Shown: piece by piece, positions 33,958 to 43,070 of the stretch
Layout of the letters: each line of letters starts with the position of its first letter
Position numbering within the stretch: position 1 is the stretch's first letter
DNA from: Granulicatella seriolae
Lineage (GTDB): Bacteria > Bacillota > Bacilli > Lactobacillales > Aerococcaceae
DNA: 64,000 nt
Direction: 5' to 3'
NCBI RefSeq assembly: GCF_024543085.1
Contig: NZ_JANHNZ010000001.1
Coordinates: forward strand, 372,001-436,000
Notes under the pieces: generated by a model
Told to the model about the DNA's origin: nothing
Seen by the model: the letters and a program-made list of their open reading frames with translations, nothing else
Databases searched by the model: none
Translations under genes and position numbers: made by a program

Positions 33958-35367
33958 TTATTTGGTTAATTCATAAATCGCTTCTGCATAGATGGCTGCT
34001 GAACGCAATAAGTCGTCCATGGTCATGAACTCATTAGCCTGATGCATTGTATCTTCATAACCGGGGAACATAGCACCATAAGCAACCCCACGCTCGAAAA
34101 TACGGCCATAAGTACCACCTCCAATAGATTGCTCGTGAGCTGGCAAACCAGTTTGGCGATGATAAACATCTAGCAGCGTTGACACCAATGGGTCTTCCGG
34201 AGACACATAGTGAGGTGTTTGTGTCTTACCTCTTCCAACAGTCATACCATAAGAGGCCACCGCAATCTCTGTTTTAATCTCTAATCCCTCAGCACTCAAT
34301 CCTTGTGGGAATCTAAAGTTTAAAACAATCGTACCGCCCAACTCAGGAGTATAGGTGAAAATACCTGCATTCATGGTCAAAGGCCCCATCACACTATCCG
34401 TATAGGCTAACTTCAACTTAGTTGCAAAAGGATCATCATGGAGTAATCTAGCCGTTAAGTCCAAATATTTTTTAGCTGTCCCTTGGAAATTATAGCCATT
34501 GAGGAAGACTGCCAAATAAGTTCCAGCATTAACTCCAGCTTCTGGATGAGACCCGTGAGCTGATTTACCAATCACATCTAGAACGACTAGGTTATCATTA
34601 ACCTCAACCGTTCCAAGAATTGGGTTAACTGCTAAAAAGGCTTGGAATTGGTCAGCAAATTCATATGGGTTAGGAACTAAAACTTCCGCATGCGCGTCTT
34701 GAGGAACCATATTTTCACGCAACCCAGCATCAAAGCTAAGCAAACGATAGTCCCCTTCTGGTTGATTCCCATGCGTTTCTAGATGGAGTGAGACAATTCC
34801 TTTTTCACCATTAATGATGGGAAATTCAGCGTCTGGAGAAAATCCAAAGGTTGGCATCTCTTCCGTTTTAAAATAACGGTCCATACATTTCCAACCAGAT
34901 TCCTCATCCGTACCAATAATAAAACGCACTCGTTTTTGTAGCGGTAAGCCAAGATCTTTGATAACTTTTAAGGCATAATAAGCTGCCATACTCGGTCCCT
35001 TATCATCACTTGAACCACGAGCAAAAATTTTGCCATCAATAATCTGTGGCTCAAATGGGTCCGTATTCCAACCGGTCCCCGCTGGAACAACATCAACATG
35101 GCCTAAAACTCCTAACGTTTCTGTAAAATCAGGGTTTGGTGCATACTCAATATGTCCTGCCAAATTACCGACTTGCTTGGTGACAAAACCATCTCTTTCT
35201 GCAATTGCCAAGAATTTTTCTAACGCTTCTTTTGGTCCAGGTCCAACAGGTTGATCCTCATTAGCTAATTCATCATTACGAACACTATCAATACGAAGCA
35301 AATCAAACAAGTCAGCCAATAAGTCTTCCTTGCGATCTTCGATTTCCTTTTTCCAGTTAATTTCCAC
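33958..35367 (-). CDS. pepV: Dipeptidase PepV
   Basis: A 469-residue cytoplasmic dizinc M20 peptidase that splits dipeptides of broad specificity, and so completes peptide use together with PepT. Metal residues are visible: LGHVDVVP (H90, D92), RGSSDDKGP (D122) and GTDEESGWK (E155, E156), then GGGTYGRIF near the C-terminus. The length is the family norm. It is a monocistronic gene with a terminator. Confidence 0.93.
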   Translation of the reverse strand: MEINWKKEIEDRKEDLLADLFDLLRIDSVRNDELANEDQPVGPGPKEALEKFLAIAERDGFVTKQVGNLAGHIEYAPNPDFTETLGVLGHVDVVPAGTGWNTDPFEPQIIDGKIFARGSSDDKGPSMAAYYALKVIKDLGLPLQKRVRFIIGTDEESGWKCMDRYFKTEEMPTFGFSPDAEFPIINGEKGIVSLHLETHGNQPEGDYRLLSFDAGLRENMVPQDAHAEVLVPNPYEFADQFQAFLAVNPILGTVEVNDNLVVLDVIGKSAHGSHPEAGVNAGTYLAVFLNGYNFQGTAKKYLDLTARLLHDDPFATKLKLAYTDSVMGPLTMNAGIFTYTPELGGTIVLNFRFPQGLSAEGLEIKTEIAVASYGMTVGRGKTQTPHYVSPEDPLVSTLLDVYHRQTGLPAHEQSIGGGTYGRIFERGVAYGAMFPGYEDTMHQANEFMTMDDLLRSAAIYAEAIYELTK

Positions 35368-35457
35368 TGTGCTTCCCCCATTCTCTTCTTAGTCAAACTT
35401 TCTTCTTCCATCTTATCACTTTTTCCAACTGAGTAAAAACAATTACAGCCATTTCTC

Positions 35458-35492
35458 AAAAAAAGATGGCTAGAAGATAAGCCATCTTTTAT
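35458..35492 (-). terminator. Terminator of the ABC/two-component operon
   Basis: AAAGATGGCT pairs with AGCCATCTTT on the minus strand, followed by TTTTT. It ends the five-gene transcript. Confidence 0.85.
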
Positions 35493-35545
35493 GATTTAGA
35501 AACTAATTTTATTTAGTAGAGACATCTCCCCCAATTGCTTTAACC

Positions 35546-37207
35546 TCATTCTCTTCTAGCCACACGATTCATGACAGGCAGAACAATCCGGAATTCTGTT
35601 TTGTAGTTAGCACATCTTGGTTGGATTAAGTCAATAGTACCACCATGCTCCTTAATAATTTGCGCTACAATAGCCAACCCTAACCCAGAACCTTGCCCAT
35701 TAGAACGAGCTTCATTCCCCGTAACAAATGGTGCAAATAAACTTTGAGACTTTTCGATAGGAAGGCCAACGCCATCATCCGCTATATAACAAATAAGTTC
35801 TTCGTCACTTTTTGTAATTTCAAATAAAAGCGTAGTCCCTGGTGGATTATACTTAAGAAAATTCCCTAGCAAATTATCCAAAGACCTAGTGAAAATAGCA
35901 GGATCAATCTCTACATTGATACTTTCTTCTGGAATTAAAACTTCCAAACCATAACCAGCAATCTCAAACTCATTGTAAGCCGAGGCAATATAAGACCTAG
36001 CAAACTCACAAAAATCCAACGCCTGCTTATGAAGTTGAAATTGCGGGTGTTGTATCTTACTGTATTCATAAAATGAATTGATAAGCTGATTTAAAATAGA
36101 TGATTTGCTATAAATGGTTTCCAAATATTTAGTTTGCTTATCTCCTTCTACCAATCCATCAACAATGGCTTTAGAATATCCTTGAATCACCGTAATCGGT
36201 GTTTTTAAGTCATGAGAGATATCTGCTAACATTTTTTGCTTTTCTTCTTCTAGAGTCTTCCTCTTCAACTCACTAACCCTTAGTTGGTCAGCCATTGTAT
36301 TAAAACTATTACAGATATCAACAAACTCTTTAGGTCCTTCGTAATTCACACGGCTATCCGATTGACCTTGAGCTAGGCTTGAAATCGCTTGGTCTAAGAG
36401 TTTCAAGGGACGATTAACTTTTCGGCGAAAGAAAAATACAAAAACAATCAGTAGCGTAATATAGATAGTCAAAAATATGACTGTTCCTATGATAATAATC
36501 TGGTCGAAACGTCTAGATTCTCTCTCCGAATAATAAGGTTGATAGACCAAGAGCGTTTTTTCTTCCCCATTAGAGTCTTTAAATCCATAGTAACTCATCA
36601 AATAATCTGATTGATAGGTTTGCGTTAGAAGTTGATAATCCTTTTCCGTTAACTGCTTTTTTTCCAAGGCTAAGCTGGTCGATAGAATCGTTCTATCCTT
36701 TGCCATCAAAACAAAATCAACTTGTTCAGAAGCCCCAAAATAACCAAAGCTACTACCATCTACCGTTGCGGCATCCGCTTCTTGCATAATTTCCACAAGA
36801 ATTTGTTCCTGCCCATTTTCACCAATAAACTGACTAATTTGGCTATATTGATTTTTACCAAACTTAGGAATTAGGGTTAATTCTTCACTGGTAAAACTAT
36901 CATCTTTATGAATGGAACTATTGTAGATAACGTGACCATTTTTATCTAAAATTTCAAAATAGCTATCTGTTCCCAACACTTTGTCACTAGGAAATTTTTT
37001 ATAGTCTTGCTTTTCCAAGAAGTGTTTGTAGCGTTGCAATTGATCCTCTCTTTGTATAAGGGTCATATTGTTCAAAGCAAGGCTAGTTAAACCGAAAATA
37101 GCAATGGCTGTGACAACAATGATTAAGGTAAACCAGATATAATTCCGCATTAAAAGTGCGGTTAAACTCCCTTTTTCTTTTTCACGTTCTTCCCTAGGTT
37201 TTCTCAA
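35546..37207 (-). CDS. Sensor histidine kinase with large extracellular domain
   Basis: A 553-residue membrane kinase. TM1 (23-47), an extracellular sensor domain of about 185 residues, TM2 (236-261), a HAMP linker (262-315), a HisKA domain with phospho-acceptor H332 in DISHDLKTP, and a HATPase domain with NLLGNFLKYNP, DDGVGLP and GSGLGLAI. It should phosphorylate the response regulator whose gene it overlaps by 14 bp. The same operon encodes an ABC transporter, so it probably senses the transporter's substrate or the envelope state. The extracellular domain looks Cache-like in length, but I cannot identify its ligand. Confidence 0.92.
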   Translation of the reverse strand: MRKPREEREKEKGSLTALLMRNYIWFTLIIVVTAIAIFGLTSLALNNMTLIQREDQLQRYKHFLEKQDYKKFPSDKVLGTDSYFEILDKNGHVIYNSSIHKDDSFTSEELTLIPKFGKNQYSQISQFIGENGQEQILVEIMQEADAATVDGSSFGYFGASEQVDFVLMAKDRTILSTSLALEKKQLTEKDYQLLTQTYQSDYLMSYYGFKDSNGEEKTLLVYQPYYSERESRRFDQIIIIGTVIFLTIYITLLIVFVFFFRRKVNRPLKLLDQAISSLAQGQSDSRVNYEGPKEFVDICNSFNTMADQLRVSELKRKTLEEEKQKMLADISHDLKTPITVIQGYSKAIVDGLVEGDKQTKYLETIYSKSSILNQLINSFYEYSKIQHPQFQLHKQALDFCEFARSYIASAYNEFEIAGYGLEVLIPEESINVEIDPAIFTRSLDNLLGNFLKYNPPGTTLLFEITKSDEELICYIADDGVGLPIEKSQSLFAPFVTGNEARSNGQGSGLGLAIVAQIIKEHGGTIDLIQPRCANYKTEFRIVLPVMNRVARRE

Positions 37208-37889
37208 TCTTATACCCTACTCCCCTAACCGTTTTTATGTACTGAGGATTTCTAGAATCATCCTCAATCTTATCCCTCAGGTTGGAAATATGCACCATCA
37301 TGGTATTGTCATCACTAACATAATCTTGTCCACTCACTTGTTCATACAGTTGAACCTTGGTAAAAATATGTCCTGGAGACTTCATTAGCATCGCTATTAT
37401 CTTAAATTCAGTAGCTGTTAAAGCAATTGGTTGCCCATTCTTTTCTAAACTAGCTTTTTCCATATTAAGACTTAATTGACCTAGAGTTAGGGTACTGAGC
37501 ACTTGATTGTTGCTAGCGCCTAACTCATAATAACGCCGTAAATTTGATTTGATACGAGCGATAATCTCAAGTGGGTTAAATGGCTTGGTCATGTAGTCAT
37601 CCGCTCCCATGTTAAGTCCCAATATTTTGTCCATGTCTTGTGTTTTAGCTGATAGGATTAAGATCGGAACATTACTTTGCTCGCGAATGGCTTTGGTAAC
37701 ATCATAGCCGTTCAACTCTGGCATCATAATGTCTAAAACCACCATGTCAATATGGTGTTGTTGAAATAGCTTGATGGCTTCCGTACCATTACTAGCTGCA
37801 TAAACTCTATAATCCGCACTTTCTAAATACAAAGTTAATATCTCGATAATATCTTGGTCATCTTCTGCAATCAGTATTGTATAAGACAT
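37194..37889 (-). CDS. OmpR/PhoB-family response regulator
   Basis: A 231-residue two-domain regulator. The receiver domain has the acidic pair D10/D11, phospho-acceptor D53 in VVLDIMMPELNG and the conserved Lys in ILSAKTQD. The C-terminal winged helix ends TVRGVGYKIEKT, the OmpR family hallmark. It is the partner of the kinase encoded next. It most likely controls its own operon: direct repeats of GGTTA overlap the -35 of the promoter in front of the ABC ATPase gene. Confidence 0.94.
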   Translation of the reverse strand: MSYTILIAEDDQDIIEILTLYLESADYRVYAASNGTEAIKLFQQHHIDMVVLDIMMPELNGYDVTKAIREQSNVPILILSAKTQDMDKILGLNMGADDYMTKPFNPLEIIARIKSNLRRYYELGASNNQVLSTLTLGQLSLNMEKASLEKNGQPIALTATEFKIIAMLMKSPGHIFTKVQLYEQVSGQDYVSDDNTMMVHISNLRDKIEDDSRNPQYIKTVRGVGYKIEKT

Positions 37890-37946
37890 CTTATCCCCCC
37901 TTATTTTGATTTGATTATATCATATTTCCGCTTGACTGAAACTAAC

Positions 37947-39353
37947 CTATCCATTAATAGCAACCAAAGGACTAAGTTTCATGGCTCGTAACGCTGGGAA
38001 ATAACCAGCCAGCATCCCAATCAGAATAGAGAATCCAACCGAAACTAGAACTAACCAAATAGGAATTTGTGACAAACTGCCACTAACGCCTATACCCTCT
38101 CCCGCTCCAGCTGCAAAGGTATTAATCATGAATGACACGATAAAACTTAATACATTGCCAAGAAAGCCACCCAAAAATCCGATAAAGGCTGCTTCAATCA
38201 GAAACATTTGCTGGATATTTTTTAAGCTACACCCTAACACCTTGATAACGCCGATTTCTTTGGTTCGTTCATAAATGGACATCATCATGGTATTGGTGAT
38301 ACCGATAGCTGCAACAAAGAGAGACACTGCCCCAATGGCAGCCAGAACCCCTTGAATAGTAGCAAATTGTTTCTTACTAGAATTAATCAGTTCCATGTTG
38401 CTGCTGACCTGATAGCCCAAAGACTTAACTTCTTTCATTATGCTGTCCACATGCTCTACGTTATCAGCTTTCAACACGATACTTGAATAAACCAGATAAG
38501 GATACGGTTTCCCTCCTTTTCTCGTTGGTTGCCCTGGAAGGACACCATTTTTCATTTGTTTTTTCAAAACCCCTAATAAGTTTTCCATTGGAACATAGAC
38601 ATTATTCGAATAGGAAGTCCATTCACTACTGGTTCCTTTTAAGATACCACTAGCCTTTACCAAATATTTCTTAGCTGGTTTAACAGATGTAGCTAAGCTC
38701 ATGGTAGATCCCATTTCTTGGCTACTTCCATCACTATTATAATCTGTGATGCTCAAGAAAACAGAGTCTTTGGTAAAGTCAACTGGGCTTTTAGGATCTG
38801 TTGTTTCTGAATCATCTGTATACATGCCTAAGCCTTCTTCATTTCCCTTCTCATGAAAATTATTGGCTACCATGTTCCCTACTAGTAGTTCCATATTAGC
38901 AGATTGATTATTTGGTAGACTACCACTTGCTAAAGGGAAGTTTAGATCTTTTATAGCTTGTTCGCTCATACCGGTTAACTGTACGCTTGCTGTGTATGCT
39001 CCTTTTTGCAATTGAGCAGGGACTGTTAATATTGGAGAAAGAGATTTGACGTGAGCGATCTCCTGTAACTCTTTTATACTGGTATCAGTGACACGTTTTT
39101 CTTTTTTGGTGCTTTGCTTGCTAGTTGTTGCGTCCATGCCTAGATCAGTGGAGGTGACTGTAATATTGGTTAAACCACCTGATTCCTCAGCCGTTTTATA
39201 GACGGATTGTTGTAGCCCAATGCCTAAAGATACCATGACAACGATAGAGGCCGTTCCAATTACAACGCCTAATACGGTCAGCATTGTTCGTAGTTTTCTT
39301 CGAACTAGACTATTTTTGCTCATGACCAAAAGATCCATCAAACTCATCATCAT
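37947..39353 (-). CDS. MacB/FtsX-type ABC transporter permease
   Basis: A 468-residue membrane protein with TM1 near the N-terminus (about 18-40), a large extracellular MacB_PCD domain (about 45-335), and three C-terminal helices around FVAAIGITNTMMMSIYERTKEIGVIKVLGC, the FtsX hallmark. Such proteins do not translocate through the bilayer but transmit force to extracytoplasmic partners. The start at 39353 is set by AAAGG 6 bp upstream; it overlaps the preceding gene by 44 bp. It works with the ATPase and the COG1361-like protein of this operon. Confidence 0.9.
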   Translation of the reverse strand: MMMSLMDLLVMSKNSLVRRKLRTMLTVLGVVIGTASIVVMVSLGIGLQQSVYKTAEESGGLTNITVTSTDLGMDATTSKQSTKKEKRVTDTSIKELQEIAHVKSLSPILTVPAQLQKGAYTASVQLTGMSEQAIKDLNFPLASGSLPNNQSANMELLVGNMVANNFHEKGNEEGLGMYTDDSETTDPKSPVDFTKDSVFLSITDYNSDGSSQEMGSTMSLATSVKPAKKYLVKASGILKGTSSEWTSYSNNVYVPMENLLGVLKKQMKNGVLPGQPTRKGGKPYPYLVYSSIVLKADNVEHVDSIMKEVKSLGYQVSSNMELINSSKKQFATIQGVLAAIGAVSLFVAAIGITNTMMMSIYERTKEIGVIKVLGCSLKNIQQMFLIEAAFIGFLGGFLGNVLSFIVSFMINTFAAGAGEGIGVSGSLSQIPIWLVLVSVGFSILIGMLAGYFPALRAMKLSPLVAING

Positions 39354-40875
39354 CGACATCCTTTGCTTTCTTTTTTCTCATCCATAGCCATGCAGATATT
39401 CCTGCTACCAGTACAGAAGTAGCAATTACTATGGGTAGTATTGGGAAACCTGATTCCTTTGGTTCTTCTATTTCGCTCACATCTATCGGCGTACTGGCTA
39501 TGACTTTCACTTCAAACTCTTTTTTGGTTTCAATCGTCTTGCCATCACTATCCTCATATTGGAAGACCAGATTGACTTTTTCTCCCTCTTTCGTTTCAGC
39601 CAAGCCTTTTAACATCATATCAATCGTTGCTGTAGCACCAGAATCAATATTTCCTAGAAAAATTTCATTTGCACTGACTGACTTGCTTTCAATTCGTACT
39701 TTTGCATTAAACAACTTGGTTTTCCCCAAGTTATATAGGTTGGTCGTTAGATTAGACTCTTGGTCGACTGTGATTTCTGTTGGAGTTAACTGAATAGCGG
39801 CAAACTCAAATCTTGCTGCTTGTTTGATAGGAATAGACAAACTAGAAGTAGCATCATATTGCGTACTATTGCTGTCTTCATATTTCATTGCTAATTCAAT
39901 GCTATATGGTTTCTGAATCAAATCGTGCTTGGCATTTAATTCCATGGTGATCGTTTGTTCTTTACCGGCAGCAATGCTATCAATATAGATAGTATTCGCT
40001 CCTGATGACGCCAAGAAAGCTGGGCCTGTATTATCATCTTTCCCCTCTGTTGGTGCCGTAAAACCAACAATCATATTACGGACAGCTGTAGTGCTAGACG
40101 TATTTTTTACTTGGATACTTAGTTTAAAGTTAGAACCCGCCCTGACTTCTTTAGGGTCCGTTGTAAATCCCGTAACAATAACTCTTGGCACAGAGGAAGG
40201 ACTAGCTGGCGTTCCACCACCACTAAAACTTACCTCACTATTCATAATGCCAGCTTCATTTGTGGTTTCATCTGTAGCAGCTGGTTCAGGCGCTGAGGCA
40301 CTTATTGGCTTCTCCTCTTTGTCTTCTGCTTGAGAACTTTGAGAGGATGATAGATTTTTATCTGCTACTGTTTTGACATAAATATTTTTCTCAACTTCCT
40401 GCTGACTAGTCCCGTCAAAATAGCTAATGATAAAGATAAGGTTGTTGTAAGTAGAGCTAACATCTTGGCGAGCAGTAAACATCCATTCACTAGCCATGGA
40501 TTGATTGGCAGCTAAGTCACCAATCGGATTACTATAGTCTTTATTTTCCAGTTCAAATGGCCATTCATTAGTGGCCGCTGAAACTTTGGGCCTGATACTA
40601 ACTTTTGTCACCTTACTAGTACTTTTATTGGTTAGTTGTACACCTATCTTTTGGCTTTGACCTGCTTGAAAACTTGGAATGGCGGGACCAACTAGGCTCA
40701 ATTGGAAATCCACCATTTGCGGACGACTAGGTTTTTCTGGCGGGATGGAACTTTCTGTAGATGAACTGTCTGGTTGGGAGCCATTTTCCTGTGCATAAAT
40801 GGATATTGGTGATAAGCACAAAAGAAGACTGCTAAGCATACAAGATATTTTGATAACTTTTTTGACTTTATTCAT
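39310..40875 (-). CDS. Membrane-anchored extracellular protein with CARDB/COG1361-like repeats
   Basis: A 521-residue protein with a signal peptide (about 1-28, ending SIYAQ), a Pro/Ser/Thr-rich stretch, three Ig-like CARDB/COG1361 modules (about 50-165, 230-345, 350-460), a C-terminal transmembrane helix (FPILPIVIATSVLVAGISAW) and a short charged cytoplasmic tail rich in Lys then Asp. It sits between the ATPase and permease genes, overlapping both, so it belongs to the transporter. It occupies the place of the membrane-fusion protein (MacA/YknX type) in related systems, but I see no HlyD-like fold. Its role as an extracellular adaptor is inferred. Confidence 0.82.
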   Translation of the reverse strand: MNKVKKVIKISCMLSSLLLCLSPISIYAQENGSQPDSSSTESSIPPEKPSRPQMVDFQLSLVGPAIPSFQAGQSQKIGVQLTNKSTSKVTKVSIRPKVSAATNEWPFELENKDYSNPIGDLAANQSMASEWMFTARQDVSSTYNNLIFIISYFDGTSQQEVEKNIYVKTVADKNLSSSQSSQAEDKEEKPISASAPEPAATDETTNEAGIMNSEVSFSGGGTPASPSSVPRVIVTGFTTDPKEVRAGSNFKLSIQVKNTSSTTAVRNMIVGFTAPTEGKDDNTGPAFLASSGANTIYIDSIAAGKEQTITMELNAKHDLIQKPYSIELAMKYEDSNSTQYDATSSLSIPIKQAARFEFAAIQLTPTEITVDQESNLTTNLYNLGKTKLFNAKVRIESKSVSANEIFLGNIDSGATATIDMMLKGLAETKEGEKVNLVFQYEDSDGKTIETKKEFEVKVIASTPIDVSEIEEPKESGFPILPIVIATSVLVAGISAWLWMRKKKAKDVDDDEFDGSFGHEQK

Positions 40876-41590
40876 TGATTGAAACCTCCATTTGACTAAC
40901 TATATTTTCTTTAACCGTAATCGATACAATTTTGCCATCAATAATTTTAATGATGCGATTGGCGTAACTGGCTAGGGCATCATCATGTGTGACCATAATT
41001 AAGGTTCGTTTCTGTTTCTCGACAATTTCTTTCATCAGAGTCATGATATCTCTTGACGTTTTCGTATCCAAGTTACCAGTCGGCTCATCGGCAAAAATAA
41101 TTTTCGGTTCCATCACTAAAGCTCTGGCTACCCCAACTCTTTGCTGCTGACCACCTGACATCTGAGATGGCATATGACTCATATGCTCTTGTAAATTCAC
41201 TAAATCCAACATTCTTACTGCTTTTTTCTCCCTAACTTTTCGTGGAACTCCTCTAAAGCTTAAAGTCAAAGCCACATTTTCCAAAGCTGTCATGGTTTGT
41301 AGTAACTGATACGATTGAAAGATAAAACCAATATTATTCCTTCTAAAGCTGACCAATTCATCTTCTCCTAGTTTTTCCAAATGACGCTGGTTAACGATAA
41401 TCTCCCCATGACTAGGCGGCTCCAAACCAGCTAATAAATTAAGAAGTGTTGATTTTCCTGAGCCAGATGTCCCAACAATAGCGCAAAACTCTCCTTCTAA
41501 AATTTCAAAATCAATCCCATCAAGCGCTTTAACCACTTCTTGCCCAACCTTATAATATTTGTAGACATTTTTAACTTCAATGACTTGCAA
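40868..41590 (-). CDS. ABC transporter ATP-binding protein (MacB/LolD type)
   Basis: A 240-residue ATPase with Walker A GTSGSGKST (40-48), Q-loop in FIFQSYQLL, signature MSGGQQQR (144-151) and Walker B IIFADEPTGNLD. The LolD/MacB subfamily is marked by GLEPPSHGE. The start is TTG at 41590, seven bases after GGAGG. It is the first gene of the operon and overlaps the next gene by 8 bp. It energises the FtsX-like permease. Substrate is unknown; antimicrobial peptide resistance or envelope remodelling are usual roles for this type with an adjacent two-component system. Confidence 0.94.
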   Translation of the reverse strand: MQVIEVKNVYKYYKVGQEVVKALDGIDFEILEGEFCAIVGTSGSGKSTLLNLLAGLEPPSHGEIIVNQRHLEKLGEDELVSFRRNNIGFIFQSYQLLQTMTALENVALTLSFRGVPRKVREKKAVRMLDLVNLQEHMSHMPSQMSGGQQQRVGVARALVMEPKIIFADEPTGNLDTKTSRDIMTLMKEIVEKQKRTLIMVTHDDALASYANRIIKIIDGKIVSITVKENIVSQMEVSINE

Positions 41591-41619
41591 GAGAACACCT
41601 CCACATTCAAACTAGAACC

Positions 41620-41658
41620 AGTATACTCTTCCACTCTTAGTTAACCCTTTATGTAACC
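41620..41658 (-). promoter_or_regulatory. Promoter with direct repeats before the ABC operon
   Basis: A -10 TATACT lies at 41625-41620. At the -35 position two repeats GGTTAC (41658-41653) and GGTTAA (41646-41641) start 12 bp apart on the minus strand. A poor -35 covered by direct repeats is typical of promoters activated by OmpR-family regulators. Confidence 0.5.
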
Positions 41659-41698
41659 TTAATCTTCCTAAAGAATAAGAATTCTATAAAATGTCCGA

Positions 41699-41902
41699 AG
41701 TGGGCAAAAAGTCTGTATCAATAAAATTTATTCCTAAATCACAAAAGAGTTTCCTAGAACTGTATCAGAAATAAAAACGGTGGCACCGCCGTGAGCCTTG
41801 GTCTCATGGCGGTGCCACCGTTCTCATTTCTGGTAAGGGTTTCGCAAAACTCTTTTGCGATTTAAATATAAATAGTAATCATTATGGACTTTTTGCCCAG
41901 CT
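41699..41902. repeat. GGGGCTGGGC palindromic element, copy E (short, 204 bp)
   Basis: Ends TGGGCAAAAAGTC and GACTTTTTGCCCA. The centre is one long hairpin, CGGTGGCACCGCCGTGAGCC turning through TTG to TCTCATGGCGGTGCCACCG. The TAGCTG...CAGCTA branch of full copies is absent. Confidence 0.88.
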
Positions 41903-41920
41903 TCGCAAGCTGTCATCATT

Positions 41921-41973
41921 AAAGAAACACCTAGAATCAAGTTCTAATGAACATGGATTCTAGGTGTTTCTTT
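41921..41973 (-). terminator. Terminator of rhodanese/rsuA operon
   Basis: AAAGAAACACCTAGAATC pairs with GATTCTAGGTGTTTCTTT in an 18-bp perfect stem. Confidence 0.8.
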
Positions 41974-42008
41974 AACGTTTAATGATTAGATTCTAGTCTG
42001 ACAAGGGC

Positions 42009-42308
42009 TTAATATTCCAATCTCCCTGGCCATTGACTGGTGCCTTCTGCTACATTTGTTACTGGAAACCCATTATTGACAAGAAACTGACAGGCTCGTT
42101 GAGAACTAACCCCTGTCTGGCAGATAATATAATTCATTTTTTCGGAATCAAATTTATCTAGTTCTTGCGCAAGATTTTCTAGAGGAACATTGATAGCTCT
42201 TGACACGTGTCCACTTGCATATCGATTAGCTGCTCTCACATCAAAAACGGCTAATTCCTGGTCTTGAACTAAGTCGTAAAAATCCTGAATGGAAATAGAT
42301 GGGTACAT
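42009..42308 (-). CDS. Rhodanese-like sulfurtransferase
   Basis: A 99-residue single-domain rhodanese. The active-site Cys is C63 in IICQTGVSSQRA, and ELAVFDVRAANRYASGHVSRAINVP holds the usual DVR and GH...A.N motifs. Such proteins carry persulfide sulfur in the cytoplasm; acceptors vary. AAAGGAG lies 6 bp before the ATG at 42308, so the ATG at 42326 is unlikely. It follows rsuA by 23 bp and is probably the last gene of the murJ-rsuA transcript. Confidence 0.85.
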   Translation of the reverse strand: MYPSISIQDFYDLVQDQELAVFDVRAANRYASGHVSRAINVPLENLAQELDKFDSEKMNYIICQTGVSSQRACQFLVNNGFPVTNVAEGTSQWPGRLEY

Positions 42309-42331
42309 AAAAAGCTCCTTTATCAAATGGT

Positions 42332-43069
42332 TTATATATCAGAATAATAGTTTTTTAACATGTTGCGTTCCTGATTGGTTAAAACACGAAAATCTCCTTT
42401 TTGCAAATTGGGGTCCAAATGTAAATCTCCCATGGATAAGCGTTGTAAATCCATCACCGTCTTGCCACAAGCTTTAACCATACGTTTAACTTGATGGAAT
42501 TTACCTTCTTTAATGGTAATTTCTACTAGAGAAGTCTCTTCTATGGCATTGCTTTCCAAAATGCTCAATCTTGCTGGCATGCATTTGAAACCATCTTCCA
42601 AGACAATGCCTTCTTGAAACTTTTCTTGGTCCTCTTGAGTCATAATGCCTTGAACAAGAGCACGATAAGTCTTAGACACGTGCCTCTTCGGTGATAAAAG
42701 CGCATGGGCTAAACCGCCATTATTGGTGATGAGCAAAAGACCATGGGTATCAATATCTAACCGTCCTACCGGAAAAGCTTCTTTGACCACAGCGATGGAA
42801 TCCAACAAGTCCATCACCGTTGCATGCTTGTCATCCTCCGTAGCACTAATGACCCCTTTTGGTTTATTGAGCATATAGTATACATACTTCTCATAGTGCA
42901 CTGGTTCCTGATTTACGGTTACTGAGTCCACTTGTGTATCAATAGATTGTTTAGGACTGGTCACCACGTGTTCATTGACTCGAACGGATTTGCTTCGAAT
43001 CAACTCTTTGACCTGACTTCGGCTACCAAAGCCACTATCTGACAGGTATTTATCTAGCCGCATCTTCAT
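42332..43069 (-). CDS. rsuA: 16S rRNA pseudouridine synthase, RsuA family
   Basis: A 245-residue enzyme that isomerises a uridine in small-subunit rRNA (U516 for E. coli RsuA). An N-terminal S4 RNA-binding domain (RLDKYLSDSGFGSRSQVKEL) is followed by the catalytic domain with D105 in VGRLDIDTHGLLLITN. KKP-like LNKPKGVISA and HQVKRM are further motifs. It begins one base after the flippase gene's stop and is surely cotranscribed. The target site is inferred from the family. Confidence 0.9.
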   Translation of the reverse strand: MKMRLDKYLSDSGFGSRSQVKELIRSKSVRVNEHVVTSPKQSIDTQVDSVTVNQEPVHYEKYVYYMLNKPKGVISATEDDKHATVMDLLDSIAVVKEAFPVGRLDIDTHGLLLITNNGGLAHALLSPKRHVSKTYRALVQGIMTQEDQEKFQEGIVLEDGFKCMPARLSILESNAIEETSLVEITIKEGKFHQVKRMVKACGKTVMDLQRLSMGDLHLDPNLQKGDFRVLTNQERNMLKNYYSDI

Positions 43070-43070
43070 C

